Positions 19,562-28,348 are shown, numbered from the stretch's first letter. The stretch: DNA of 64,000 nt from JACCXG01 sp963834305 (GCA_963834305.1 CAWIAX010000003.1:682001-746000); one strand, 5' to 3'. Translations and numbers: made by a program. Notes: generated by a model not told the origin, from the sequence alone.

Positions 19562-20554
19562 TCAGTCGAGACCCGCCGCTTCCGGGAACCCGAAGGCGAC
19601 GTTGAAGTTCTGGATCGCCTGCCCGGCAGCCCCCTTCACCAGATTGTCGAGGCAGGACACCATCACGAGCTGCGTCCCGTCCGGCGACACCCGCCAGCCG
19701 ATGTCGCAGAAGTTGGTGTGCGCCACGTGCTTGATCTCCGGCAGGTCCGCGCCGGTCAGCCGCACGAACGGCGAACCGGCGTACGCGGACTCCAGCGTCC
19801 GGGCGATGTCGCCGGCGGCCACGCCGGGCTTGAGCCGGGCGTAGATGGTCTCGAGGATGCCGCGGTCGAGCGGCACCAGGTGCGGCACGAACGTGACCGC
19901 GAGCCCGACTTCCTGCTCGATCTCGGCGCCGTGGCGGTGGGCGAAGACGCCGTAGGCCGCCATGCTGCCGTGGATCTCGGAGAAGTGCGTCCGTTCCGTC
20001 GGCGTCTTCCCGGCGCCCGAGACGCCCGACTTGGCGTCGATGACGACTCCCGGTTCGAGCAGTCCCGCGGCGACGAGCGGCTGGAGCGGCAGGATCGCCG
20101 CCGTCGGATAGCAGCCCGCGCAGGCCACGAGCTGCGCCTGGGCGAGCTCGCCGCGATACCGCTCGGTCAGGCCGTAGGTCACCGCCACGCCGGGGTCGGG
20201 CGAATGGGGATACCAGCGGGCGCGCAGCTTCGTGTCCCGCAGCCTGAACGCGCCCGACAGGTCGAACACCCGGGGCCCGCGGGAGGCCAGGGCTGGCCCG
20301 ATTTCCGCCGAGAGCGTGTCGGGCACCGCCAGGAAGACCGCATCGAGACCGGCCAGCTCATCCAGATCGAGCGGCAGCACCGGTGCATCCCAGATGTTCT
20401 TCAGGGACGGCAGCCGGCGGGGCTCCGCGCCCCTCGACCCCATCGCTGCCTTCAACTGCACCGAGGGGTGCCGGGCCAGCCGGCGCACGAGCTCCACCCC
20501 GGAGTAGCCCGTGGCTCCCGCGACACCCACCCTGACGCTCGCATAAGTATTCAT
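19562..20554 (-). CDS. argC: N-acetyl-gamma-glutamyl-phosphate reductase
   Basis: NADPH-dependent third step of arginine synthesis. 330 residues. The dinucleotide fold starts VRVGVAGATGYSGVELVRRL. The catalytic Cys is in ACAGCYPTAAILPLQPL and the phosphate-binding region is AKSGVSGAGKTPTERTHFSE. HRHGAEIEQE and VPHLVPLDRGILETIYA follow. It is the first gene of the minus-strand operon argC-argB-argD-NAGS-argJ-argF, transcribed divergently from argR. Confidence 0.95.
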   Translation of the reverse strand: MNTYASVRVGVAGATGYSGVELVRRLARHPSVQLKAAMGSRGAEPRRLPSLKNIWDAPVLPLDLDELAGLDAVFLAVPDTLSAEIGPALASRGPRVFDLSGAFRLRDTKLRARWYPHSPDPGVAVTYGLTERYRGELAQAQLVACAGCYPTAAILPLQPLVAAGLLEPGVVIDAKSGVSGAGKTPTERTHFSEIHGSMAAYGVFAHRHGAEIEQEVGLAVTFVPHLVPLDRGILETIYARLKPGVAAGDIARTLESAYAGSPFVRLTGADLPEIKHVAHTNFCDIGWRVSPDGTQLVMVSCLDNLVKGAAGQAIQNFNVAFGFPEAAGLD

Positions 20555-20564
20555 CCGAACGAAC

Positions 20565-20594
20565 AGAATACAGGAGTATTCTCGCTCAAGTCAA
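20565..20594 (-). promoter_or_regulatory. argC promoter with overlapping ARG-box-like palindrome
   Basis: On the minus strand TTGACT (20594-20589) and TATTCT (20570-20565) are 18 bases apart, a good promoter ending 10 bases before the argC start. AGAATACAGGAGTATTCT (20565-20582) is a perfect 7-base inverted repeat with a 4-base centre, 18 bp long, the size and AT-rich arm type of an ArgR operator. It covers the -10, so ArgR binding there would block argC transcription. Sequence features are seen; binding is inferred. Confidence 0.75.
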
Positions 20595-20612
20595 GGGTTT
20601 GGCCTCTGGATC

Positions 20613-20649
20613 TTGCATGTTGTGATGCATATCCTGTATAAATATTAGT
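20613..20649 (+). promoter_or_regulatory. argR promoter with ARG-box-like sites
   Basis: TTGCAT (20613-20618) and TATAAA (20637-20642) lie 18 bases apart, 16 bases before the argR start. TGCAT-N6-ATGCA (20614-20629) overlaps the -35, and TGTATAAATATTAG (20635-20648), a looser match to the ARG half-sites, overlaps the -10. This would give autorepression. The first palindrome is good and the second is weak. Confidence 0.62.
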
Positions 20650-20658
20650 CCAACATCC

Positions 20659-21138
20659 ATGAAGCAGCAGCGCCAGGCGGCCATTCGTGAGCTCGTCGAG
20701 CAGGAGGCCATTTCCAGCCAGGAACAGCTGCGGACGAGGTTGAAGGCGCTCGGCATCGACGCGACCCAGGCCACGTTGTCCCGGGATATCCGGGAGCTCG
20801 GGCTGGTGAAGCGGACGGCGGATGGCGCCTACCGGTCGCTCGGCAGCCTGGCGAATGGGGATGCCGGCGCGGAAGCCGGCCTGGGGCGGGCGGCGGCGGA
20901 ATACCTCCGCAGCCAGGAGGCGGTCGGGCACATGATCGTGCTCAAGACCGATCCCGGCCAGGCGCAGACGCTGGCCATCGCCATCGACCGCGCGCACCCG
21001 CCGGAGATCGTCGGGACGATCGGCGGGGACGACACGATTCTGGTCATCTGCCGGTCGGCCGACGGCGCCCGGATGGTGGCGGATCGCTTCGCGGCGCTCC
21101 GCGGCGCCGAAGCCAGCCTGTCGGCCGGCGATCGCTGA
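20659..21138 (+). CDS. argR: Arginine repressor
   Basis: Hexameric transcription factor that binds ARG boxes when loaded with arginine. 159 residues. The N-terminal winged helix-turn-helix shows ISSQEQLRTRLKALGIDATQ followed by ATLSRDIRELGLVK, the classic recognition helix. A short linker leads to the C-terminal oligomerisation/arginine domain with GTIGGDDTILVICRS, which carries the arginine-binding GTIAGDDT-type loop. It lies between the argC operon and argG-argH, so it controls both arms of the divergent cluster. Confidence 0.95.
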   Translation: MKQQRQAAIRELVEQEAISSQEQLRTRLKALGIDATQATLSRDIRELGLVKRTADGAYRSLGSLANGDAGAEAGLGRAAAEYLRSQEAVGHMIVLKTDPGQAQTLAIAIDRAHPPEIVGTIGGDDTILVICRSADGARMVADRFAALRGAEASLSAGDR

Positions 21139-21178
21139 TCGCCAGGCCCTGTCGCATCACAAGAGGGAACCTCAAGAA

Positions 21179-22300
21179 ATGCAGCGCATTCTTCTCGCCT
21201 ATTCGGGCGGGCTCGACACGTCGGTGGCGATCGCCTGGCTGCGCGAACGCTTCGCGGCCGAGATCATCGCGGTCACGGTCGATCTCGGCCAGGGCCGCGA
21301 GCTGCCGGCCATTCACGAGCGCGCGCTGGCGGTGGGCGCCGTCCGCGCCCACGTGCTCGACGCGCGCGAGGAGTTCGTCCGCGAGTACATCCTGCCGGCG
21401 CTCCAGGCGGGCGCCGTCTACGAGGATCGCTACCCGCTCGCCACCGCGCTGGGGCGGCCGCTCATCGCCAAGCGCCTGGTCGAGATCGCCCGCATGGAAG
21501 GGGCCACCGCGATCGCCCACGGCTGCACCGGCGTGCACAACGACCAGGTGCGGTTCGAGGCCTCGATCCGGGCGCTCAATCCGTCGATCGCGGTCATTGC
21601 CGCGGCGGAGCTCTGCGGCATGTCGCGCGAGGAGAAGCTGGAGTACGCCCGCCGGCGCAACATCCCGACACCCGACGCGGCCGCCAGCCCCTACAGCATC
21701 GACACCAATCTCTGGGGACGCGCCATCGGTGCCGGCGGGCTCGAGGACGCCTGGGTCGAGCCTCCCGAGGACATCTACACGCTCACGCGCTCGCCGCAGC
21801 AGTCGCCGGACGAGCCCGCCTACATCGAGCTCGATTTCGAGGCCGGCGTGCCGGTCCGCGCCAACGGCGTCCAGCTCTCGGTGCTCGAGCTCGTCGAAAG
21901 CCTCGAGATTCTCGCCGGCGCCCACGGCGTCGGCCGCATCGACGTGGTCGAGAACCGGCTGGCGGGGATCAAGGCGCGCGAAATCTACGAAGCGCCGGCG
22001 GCGGTCGTGCTGCACACGGCGCACAAGGAGCTCGAGAATCTCGTCATGCCGCGCGAGCTCGAGCGCGTGAAGCACGATCTCAGCCGCATCTACGCCGACC
22101 TGGTCTACAGCGGACTCTGGTTCTCGCACACACGGCAGACCATCGACGCGTTCGTGGCGGCCATCCAGCCGCGGGTCACCGGCTCGGTCCGGCTCAAACT
22201 GTTCAAAGGCGACTGCCGCATCGTCGGCCGCAGGAGCCCCTTCTGGAGCGCCGCGATGGACCTGCCGTTGCCGGCCCCCGCGGACACGCAGGCACACTGA
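21179..22300 (+). CDS. argG: Argininosuccinate synthase
   Basis: ATP-dependent joining of citrulline and aspartate. The PP-loop is LLAYSGGLDTSVAIAWL at the N-terminus. Citrulline/aspartate-binding segments are AIAHGCTGVHNDQVRFE and ASPYSIDTNLWGRAIGAGGL. GRIDVVENRLAGIKAREIYE is typical of the C-terminal half. At 373 residues it is a little shorter than the usual ~400, mainly at the C-terminal helix. A GAGGG ribosome site precedes the start. Its TGA shares a base with the argH ATG. Confidence 0.95.
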   Translation: MQRILLAYSGGLDTSVAIAWLRERFAAEIIAVTVDLGQGRELPAIHERALAVGAVRAHVLDAREEFVREYILPALQAGAVYEDRYPLATALGRPLIAKRLVEIARMEGATAIAHGCTGVHNDQVRFEASIRALNPSIAVIAAAELCGMSREEKLEYARRRNIPTPDAAASPYSIDTNLWGRAIGAGGLEDAWVEPPEDIYTLTRSPQQSPDEPAYIELDFEAGVPVRANGVQLSVLELVESLEILAGAHGVGRIDVVENRLAGIKAREIYEAPAAVVLHTAHKELENLVMPRELERVKHDLSRIYADLVYSGLWFSHTRQTIDAFVAAIQPRVTGSVRLKLFKGDCRIVGRRSPFWSAAMDLPLPAPADTQAH

Positions 22301-23691
22301 TGGCACATCTCTGGTCCGGACGCTTCGAGGGAGGGCCCGACGCCGCGCTGTTCGCGTTCGGCGCCTCGTTCGGTTTCGATCGCCGGCTGTTCGAAGACGA
22401 CGTCACCGGCAGCCTGGCCTGGGCCGACGCGATCAGCGCCGCCGGGGTGCTCGCGCCAGAGGAGGCGGCGTCGATCCGCCAGGCGCTCGAGGAGATTCTC
22501 GCGCGCGGGCAGGACCCCGCCTTCTTCGACAGCGCCGCGGCCAAAGACGACGAGGACGTGCACTCGTTCGTCGAGCGCGAGCTCATCACGCGGGTCGGCG
22601 ACGCCGGCCGCCGGCTGCACACCGGCCGCTCGCGCAACGAGCAGGTTGCCCTCGACCTGCGGCTCTACCTCAAGCGCCGGGTGCCGCTGCTCCAGCAGCA
22701 GATCGCCGCGCTCGCCGCGGTCCTCGCGGACCAGGCGGCCGCGGCCGGCCAGGCGCTGATGCCGTCGTATACGCACCTGCGGCGCGCCCAGCCGGTGCTC
22801 GTGGCGCACTTCTTCCTCGCGCACGCCGCGGCGCTGCGCCGCGATCACGCCCGCTTCGCCTTCCTGCTCCAGGAGATCGACGAGCTGCCGCTCGGCTCGG
22901 GCGCCATTGCCGGCACCAGCTATCCCATCGACGTCCAGGCGCTCGCGCGCCGCCTCGGCTTCTCGCGCGTCGCCGCCAACAGCATCGACGCCACCGGCGA
23001 GCGGGATTTCGTCTCGTCGCTGCTGCACGCCGCGGCCCTGACGATGGTGCACGTCAGCAGGATGGCCGAGGACTTCATCCTGTTCACGTCCGAGGAGTTC
23101 GGCTTCTTCGAGCTGGCCGACACCGCGGCCACCGGCAGCAGCCTGATGCCGCAGAAGAAGAACCCCGATCCCCTCGAGCTGGTGCGCGGCAAGTCGGGCC
23201 GCGTGATCGGCCGTCTTGCGGGCTGGCTCGCCACCATGAAGAGCCTGCCGATCGGCTACAGCAAGGATCTGCAGGAGGACAAGGAAGCGGTGTTCGAGGC
23301 GGAAGACACCCTGCGCGGCTCGCTCGAGGCGGCCGCCGCGGTCATCGCCGGGCTCACCCTCAACGACGGCGCCGCGGCGGAGGCCGCGTCCGGGCTGCTG
23401 CTGGCGACCGACGTTGCCGATTACCTCGTCGGCAAGGGGGTGCCGTTCCGCGACGCGCACGAGATCGTCGGCGCGATGGTCCGGCGGCTGGTGCGCGAGC
23501 GCCGGTCGTTCGAGTCGCTCTCGCTCGAAGAATGGCGCGCCCACGCCACCCTGTTCGAGGCGGACGTGACCGCGGTGATCACGGCTGCGGCGTCGGTCGG
23601 CCGCAAGCGCACGCCCCAGTCCACGCACCCGGACGCCGTGGCCCGCGCGCTCGCCGACGTCCGGGCGTGGATCGACAGCACGCGGGGCTGA
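22300..23691 (+). CDS. argH: Argininosuccinate lyase
   Basis: Splits argininosuccinate into arginine and fumarate, the last step. 463 residues, normal for the family. It starts MAHLWSGRFEGGPDAALFAF. The substrate-binding TGRSRNEQVALDLRLYLK and the catalytic signature loop GSSLMPQKKNPDPLEL are intact, with THLRRAQPVLVAHFFLAH between them. The start overlaps the argG stop (TGATG) and the stop overlaps the next gene region, so argG-argH are coupled. Confidence 0.96.
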   Translation: MAHLWSGRFEGGPDAALFAFGASFGFDRRLFEDDVTGSLAWADAISAAGVLAPEEAASIRQALEEILARGQDPAFFDSAAAKDDEDVHSFVERELITRVGDAGRRLHTGRSRNEQVALDLRLYLKRRVPLLQQQIAALAAVLADQAAAAGQALMPSYTHLRRAQPVLVAHFFLAHAAALRRDHARFAFLLQEIDELPLGSGAIAGTSYPIDVQALARRLGFSRVAANSIDATGERDFVSSLLHAAALTMVHVSRMAEDFILFTSEEFGFFELADTAATGSSLMPQKKNPDPLELVRGKSGRVIGRLAGWLATMKSLPIGYSKDLQEDKEAVFEAEDTLRGSLEAAAAVIAGLTLNDGAAAEAASGLLLATDVADYLVGKGVPFRDAHEIVGAMVRRLVRERRSFESLSLEEWRAHATLFEADVTAVITAAASVGRKRTPQSTHPDAVARALADVRAWIDSTRG

Positions 23692-23695
23692 TGCC

Positions 23696-24154
23696 GTGCT
23701 CTTCCTGGTGCATCATGCCGAGGCGATGGACGCCGCCGAGGATCCGCGGCGCCCGCTGACGGCGCGCGGCCACGCGCACGCCGGGCAGCTGGCGGCGCGC
23801 GCGCACGAGCGCGGCGTGAAGCCGGCGGTGATCTGGCACAGCGGCAAACTGCGCGCCCGGCAGACGGCGGAGCATTTCTGGCAGCTGTGCAACCCGCTCG
23901 CGAACTTCGCCGCGGCGCGCGGCATCCAGCCGGGCGACCCGCCCGAGTGGATTCGCGACGTGCTGCTGGGCGACGATCGCAGCATCATGCTGGTCGGCCA
24001 CATGCCGCACCTCGGCAAGCTGCTGGATCTGCTGAGCCGGCGTGAGCGCGCGGACGCACCGCCCTTCCCCGCACACGGGCTGGTGGCGCTGGAGCAGGTG
24101 AAGCCGGCGCACGGCGGCGACGGATGGCAGGAGGCCTGGCGGCTGGAAGAGTGA
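23696..24154 (+). CDS. SixA-like histidine phosphatase
   Basis: 152-residue phosphoglycerate-mutase-fold protein starting GTG at 23696, four bases after the argH stop. The catalytic motif is LFLVHHAEAMD: the usual RHG is HHA, so the phospho-acceptor His is kept while the preceding Arg is replaced, as in some SixA-like proteins. A second conserved His is in MLVGHMPHLG, and SGKLRARQTAEHF supplies the phosphate-pocket Arg. It may dephosphorylate phosphohistidine proteins or a small phosphometabolite. Its place after argH suggests co-transcription but does not prove a role in arginine metabolism. Confidence 0.8.
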   Translation: MLFLVHHAEAMDAAEDPRRPLTARGHAHAGQLAARAHERGVKPAVIWHSGKLRARQTAEHFWQLCNPLANFAAARGIQPGDPPEWIRDVLLGDDRSIMLVGHMPHLGKLLDLLSRRERADAPPFPAHGLVALEQVKPAHGGDGWQEAWRLEE

Positions 24155-24241
24155 ATCTGAGGGCTCGGGATCGAGCCCGCGGATGCGGAAACGGGCCGAC
24201 GCGGCGGACCGGCTGGCGGCGGGATTGCGATAGCCGCGTGA

Positions 24242-24270
24242 GCCGGAGCGTCAGTTGATGACGCTCCGGC
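24242..24270. terminator. Strong 12-bp hairpin between convergent genes
   Basis: GCCGGAGCGTCA (24242-24253) pairs perfectly with TGACGCTCCGGC (24259-24270) around GTTGA. It lies between the converging sixA-like and outer-membrane genes, so it is well placed to act as a bidirectional terminator, although neither strand has a real U-run. Confidence 0.55.
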
Positions 24271-24279
24271 CTTCGTGCG

Positions 24280-24909
24280 TTAGAAGCGGAAAACCAAGCC
24301 GACCGTGCCGCGCCAGAAGCGGAACGACCCCAGCGCCACGGGGAACTCGTTGTCCGGCTCGTTCTCCTGCAGCGAACGGAAGTAGCGCACGTCCCCCTGC
24401 AGGCCGATGTTGTCGCTGAAGAATCCGGCCAGGCCGGCGCCGACATTCATGCCCCAGTCGGTGCTGTCGATATTGAACAGGTCGTCCGCATCGTCAATCC
24501 GCGACTTGATGATGCCGACGCCGCCCGACGCATACGGGCGGATGCCGCCGCCCGACTGGCCGCCGATCGGCGCGCCGAGCTTCAGGTTCGCCATCAGCGT
24601 CGTCACGTTGCTGTCGCCGAACTGGAAGTCTCCGGAGCCAGTCGTGTTCTCGAAGAAGTTCGGCGAGTAGCCGAAGTCCACCTCGAACCCGAGGGCGCCC
24701 GCGCCCATCCACGACAGCGACGCGCCGAAGGTGCCGCGGCGTTCGAACTCGTCCTCGAAGTCGCCGATGGCGTCGTTGAATCCCGCCGTGCCGCCCCAGT
24801 TCACGCCGACGAACGGCGTGAAGAGCCAGTCGGCCGACGCTTTGGTTGGCGCGCCCGCGACCGCCACGAGTGCCAGGGAAACGGTAATAAGCCACTTACG
24901 CAGAGTCAT
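24280..24909 (-). CDS. Small outer-membrane beta-barrel protein
   Basis: 209 residues. The signal peptide is MTLRKWLITVSLALVAVAGA with cleavage near TKASA. The mature protein is an eight-strand-type barrel (WLFTPFVGVNWGG, LGFEVDFGYSPNFF, PYASGGVGIIKSRI, IGLQGDVRYFRSL) ending WRGTVGLVFRF, with the terminal Phe of BAM substrates. It resembles the generic OMP beta-barrel family (OmpW/OmpA-like porin fold) without an OmpA peptidoglycan domain. It could stabilise the envelope or form a small pore; no specific function can be read. It ends just after the hairpin at 24242-24270. Confidence 0.82.
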   Translation of the reverse strand: MTLRKWLITVSLALVAVAGAPTKASADWLFTPFVGVNWGGTAGFNDAIGDFEDEFERRGTFGASLSWMGAGALGFEVDFGYSPNFFENTTGSGDFQFGDSNVTTLMANLKLGAPIGGQSGGGIRPYASGGVGIIKSRIDDADDLFNIDSTDWGMNVGAGLAGFFSDNIGLQGDVRYFRSLQENEPDNEFPVALGSFRFWRGTVGLVFRF

Positions 24910-25055
24910 ACGATCGTTGCCTCACTTTGCGGCCCGGCCGCGTGCGTGCCGCGCGCCTCGCGCGGCGCATCATCGCGCTCGAGCCGTCGATTCACGGTCC
25001 GACGAATACCCGGCACACCGGTTGTGCAAGCGATGTGCCCGTGGCCGCACCGCGG

Positions 25056-26483
25056 TCAGGCGTCCGGGCCGAGCTCTGCCAAAACCCGCTGGATGAGCGT
25101 CCATGCCGCGGAAACGTGGGTTTCGGTGGTGTGCAGGTTCCCGATTGCGAGGCGCAGGGTATAGCGGCCGTTCAGCCGGGTGTGGGAAAGGAATAGCTTT
25201 CCTGACCCATTCAGGCGCGCCAGCAGCGCTTCGTTCAGCTCGTCGGTGCCGCGGGCCCGGAAACACACGACGCTGAACGGCACCGGCGCCGCCAGCTCGA
25301 AGGCCGGGCTGGCTTCCACCCATTCGGCGAAGAGGCGCGCGAGACGCATGTGCTCGGCCAGGCGCGCGCGCAGCCCCTCGGCGCCAAAGTGCCGGATGAC
25401 CATCCACAGCTTCAGCGCGCGAAAGCGCCGGCCGAGCTGGATGCCGGTGTCCATCAGGTTGCGCACGCTGCCGGCCTCGGTCGTCTCGAGATATTCGGGC
25501 GTCAGCGAAAACGCCGCGCGGACGACGTCCATGCGGCGGCAGTAGAGCACGCTCAGATCGAACGGCGTGAAGAGCCACTTGTGCGGGTTGACGACGACCG
25601 AGTCGGCCGCCGCGGCTTCCTCCAGGATCCAGCTGCACTCGGGCACCATCGCCGCGACCCCCGCGTAGGCCGCGTCGACGTGCAGCCAGATCCCCTCGCG
25701 TTCGCAGATCGCGGCAATCGCTCCGACCGGGTCCACGCTCGTGGACGACGTGCTGCCGACCGTGGCGACGACCGCCATCGGCAGGAACCCGGACTGCCGG
25801 TCGGTTTCGATCGCGGTGGCGAGCGCATCGGGGCGCAGGCGCATGCTGGCGTCGGCCTCGATCCGTACGAGCGCTTCGTGGCCGAGGCCGAGCAGGATCA
25901 CCGCCTTGTCGATCGAGGAATGGGCGTGCTCCGAACAGTAGACGCGCAGCCGCGGCAGATCCGCCCGGCCGGCGAGGCCGTGGGCCCGAACCCCGGCAAC
26001 CGCCTGCTCTCGCGCCGCCGCGAGCGCGTGCAGGCTCGAGATCGACGCGGTGTCGTAGATGACGCCTTCGAACCCCCCGGGGAGGCCGATGAGACGCCGC
26101 AGCCACGCCAGCACCACCTCTTCGAGCTCGGTCGCCGCCGGCGAGGTACGCCAGAGCATGGCCTGCACGTTGAGCGCGGCCGAGAGGAACTCGGCGAGCA
26201 CGCCCGGCGCGCTGCCCGAGATGGCGAAGTAGGCAAAGAAGCTGGGGTGATTCCAGTGCGTGATCCCCGGAAGGATCACGCGCTCGAAATCCGCGAAGAT
26301 GGCGTCGAAGGGTTCACCGCGCTCTGGGGCGGCCGCTGGAAGGGCGTCGCGGATCTCCCCGGGGCGGACCTGCGACAGCACGGGATAGCGCTCCGGGTCG
26401 GCGAAATAGTCGGCGATCCAGTCGGCGATCCGGTGGGCCTCCCGGCGGAAGGCCTCCGGATCCATGTCGCCCGACGCGGTCAT
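25056..26483 (-). CDS. PLP-dependent aromatic-L-amino-acid decarboxylase (group II)
   Basis: Decarboxylates an aromatic amino acid (tryptophan, tyrosine or DOPA type) to the amine. 475 residues from ATG 26483 (MTASGDMDPEAFRREAHRIA). ITHWNHPSFFAYFAISGSAP is the typical N-terminal substrate loop. HVDAAYAGVAAMVPE carries the PLP-ring Asp, and NPHKWLFTPFDLSVLYCRR carries the Schiff-base Lys. The catalytic-loop region is LTPEYLET. Its start overlaps the stop of the upstream phosphatase-like gene (ATGA), so the two are co-translated. Substrate cannot be set from sequence alone. Confidence 0.9.
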   Translation of the reverse strand: MTASGDMDPEAFRREAHRIADWIADYFADPERYPVLSQVRPGEIRDALPAAAPERGEPFDAIFADFERVILPGITHWNHPSFFAYFAISGSAPGVLAEFLSAALNVQAMLWRTSPAATELEEVVLAWLRRLIGLPGGFEGVIYDTASISSLHALAAAREQAVAGVRAHGLAGRADLPRLRVYCSEHAHSSIDKAVILLGLGHEALVRIEADASMRLRPDALATAIETDRQSGFLPMAVVATVGSTSSTSVDPVGAIAAICEREGIWLHVDAAYAGVAAMVPECSWILEEAAAADSVVVNPHKWLFTPFDLSVLYCRRMDVVRAAFSLTPEYLETTEAGSVRNLMDTGIQLGRRFRALKLWMVIRHFGAEGLRARLAEHMRLARLFAEWVEASPAFELAAPVPFSVVCFRARGTDELNEALLARLNGSGKLFLSHTRLNGRYTLRLAIGNLHTTETHVSAAWTLIQRVLAELGPDA

Positions 26484-27001
26484 TTCCCGCGCTTGGCGGT
26501 GGCGTAGTCGACGGCGAAGCGCGTCAGCGGCTCGCTCGTGAGGCCGATGGCCTCGGCTTCCGCGGTGGCGCGGGGCATGTCCCAGCCGTCCACGACCACC
26601 CGCTTGATCAGCCACATCGCGCCGACGCGGTTTGCCGACGCGCAGTGGATGTAGACCGGCTGGTTGGCCTTGTCGCGGACCGCCGAGAGGAAGGTTTCCA
26701 CGCTGGACGCTTCGGGGGCTGCGCCGTTGACCGGGATGTGCAGATACTTCAGGCCGGCGGCGGCCGCCGCCTCCCGCGACGCCGGGATGTCCACGCCTTT
26801 CTCGCTCGCCTGGCGCAGGTTGATGACGGAGGCGAACCCGTCCTTCCGGAGGGCGGCAAAGGCGTCGTTGGTGGTCGCGCCGCCACACGCGACGACCGCG
26901 TCCACGCGGGTCGTGTTCATGGCGCCGGGCAGGGAAAACGGTGTCGGGCCCTGGGCGGGGGCCGTGGCCAGTGACAGCAGGAGCAGTGTGATGTGCAGCA
27001 T
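26480..27001 (-). CDS. Secreted DUF442/tyrosine-phosphatase-like protein with CX4R loop
   Basis: 173 residues with signal peptide MLHITLLLLSLATAPAQG. The phosphatase-like core has FASVINLRQASEKGVD, LKYLHIPVNGAAPEA and the active loop PVYIHCASANRVGAMW. That loop is C-x4-R rather than the C-x5-R of classical tyrosine phosphatases, as seen in beta-lactamase-hydrolase-like (Blh/DUF442) proteins. It is upstream of and overlaps the decarboxylase gene. The leader points to the periplasm, while the decarboxylase partner is cytoplasmic, so a shared pathway is not evident. Substrate unknown. Confidence 0.78.
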   Translation of the reverse strand: MLHITLLLLSLATAPAQGPTPFSLPGAMNTTRVDAVVACGGATTNDAFAALRKDGFASVINLRQASEKGVDIPASREAAAAAGLKYLHIPVNGAAPEASSVETFLSAVRDKANQPVYIHCASANRVGAMWLIKRVVVDGWDMPRATAEAEAIGLTSEPLTRFAVDYATAKRGK

Positions 27002-27030
27002 GCTCGGATTCTAGCAGCTGGGCGCCAGCC

Positions 27031-28104
27031 TCAGCGCCGCTCCACGTCCACGCTGACCGGTGCCGCCAGCCGGACGGTGACCACGGCGCCGACCGGCAGC
27101 GTGGCGGCGTTCCGGTCCCCCGACATCACCACGGCCGAGCCGCCCGCCGCCCCCGCGGCGCCGCCGACGACTGCCCCTTTCTTGCCGCCGAAGAGGGCGC
27201 CCAGCAGCGCGCCGCCCACGGCCGCCCCCCCGATCTTCCGGGCGCTGTCGCCGGCCGGGGATTCCCCTTCGCGGATGATCGTGTCGGTCCGCATCGGCAG
27301 CCGGGAGCCGTCGGCGAGGACCAGCGTGTGGAAGCGCACGCCGAGCCGGGCGCGTTCCTTCACCCGGCCGCCGCGATCGACCTCGGTGACGACGCCGAGC
27401 GCCCTGGCGCCGGCCGGGATCGCCGTCTTCCCGTCCACCGCAACGTCGCGAAGGACCCGCGCCTCGACGCGGTCCTCGAGCCGCGCCCGTTCGCTCGAGA
27501 CCGGCGTTTCAATCTGCAGGCCGATGACGGACGCGGAGGGGATCACCACCTCGTCGAACAGCCGCGGCGGTGGCGCCGGGGCCTCCGCGCGCAGCCCTTC
27601 CCGCGGAGCTTCGACCGCCGGCGGATCGACGGGGCCGGCCGCCTCAGGTCGCGTGTTCGAGCGCTCGCCGTCCGCCGTCGTGCCGGTCACGGCGGCGGCG
27701 GTGGGAGCCAGCTCCGGCTGGGTGACAGCCGGACGGGACTGGCCAACGGATGGACGAGCCGGTTCCGGCCGGACCGGTTGTGGACGAGCCCGTCGTTCCA
27801 CGGTCGGGCGGCCTGGGCGGGCGCCCGCTGCCGGGGGTGCCGAACTGGCCCGCAGCGCGGGACGGGCAACCGCCGCGGGGGCGCCGGCCTCGAGCGCGGG
27901 CTCGTCGGACGAGACAGGAGGCGACACCCGCGCCTCCGTTTCCAGCACGGCCGGGCCCTCCGGCGCCGGCTCCGGGCCTCGAGCGGCGGTCGCGGCCGGC
28001 TCGGGAGTCGCGGCGTTATGCCTGACCGCGACGTAGGCTCCGGTGGCGGCGGCCGTCACCGACGCAAGGACCAGCGCCGCAACGGCGAAAGGTTTGGAAA
28101 GCAT
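27031..28104 (-). CDS. Secreted/anchored Pro-Ala-rich protein with TrbI-like domain and glycine zipper
   Basis: 357 residues from ATG 28104 after a GGAGCAGC ribosome site. The N-terminal hydrophobic segment FAVAALVLASVTAAATGAYV is a signal anchor. Residues ~30-170 are low-complexity Pro/Ala/Arg. The folded part includes EVVIPSASVIGLQIETPVSS, AVDGKTAIPAGARALGVVTE and LADGSRLPMRTDTI, like the beta domain of TrbI/VirB10-type proteins. A glycine zipper follows (GGAAVGGALLGALFGGKKGA), ending with a short beta segment. It probably spans the periplasm. No secretion-system genes are nearby, so a conjugation role is unlikely. It is divergent from the gene at 28349. Confidence 0.68.
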   Translation of the reverse strand: MLSKPFAVAALVLASVTAAATGAYVAVRHNAATPEPAATAARGPEPAPEGPAVLETEARVSPPVSSDEPALEAGAPAAVARPALRASSAPPAAGARPGRPTVERRARPQPVRPEPARPSVGQSRPAVTQPELAPTAAAVTGTTADGERSNTRPEAAGPVDPPAVEAPREGLRAEAPAPPPRLFDEVVIPSASVIGLQIETPVSSERARLEDRVEARVLRDVAVDGKTAIPAGARALGVVTEVDRGGRVKERARLGVRFHTLVLADGSRLPMRTDTIIREGESPAGDSARKIGGAAVGGALLGALFGGKKGAVVGGAAGAAGGSAVVMSGDRNAATLPVGAVVTVRLAAPVSVDVERR

Positions 28105-28348
28105 TTTCTTGCTGCTCCTGGATACCGCTGGGTGAGCAATACCCGTGCCCCGGGAATGCGCGGGAAACGCCCGGTAATCAACGCCCCGGACGTGCGCCCC
28201 CCTCCGGTATCCTAATATCGGTGACAACGGCTGTCCTCGTGACAGGACCGCCGGCCGGCCGCCGGCGGCAAACGCTCCGGAAAAGGGCGCGGGCGCCCGG
28301 TACCGGTTGCACATTCCGTTCAGTGGTTGAGGACGACTGGAGGTAGGA

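Noticed and set aside
24161..24178. GGGCTCG/CGAGCCC hairpin after the SixA-like gene as a terminator
   Set aside because: Seven-base stem with no U-run; the stronger hairpin at 24242-24270 is a better candidate.
27031..28104. VirB10/TrbI component of a conjugation system
   Set aside because: Only the beta domain is reminiscent; no other type IV secretion genes are nearby.
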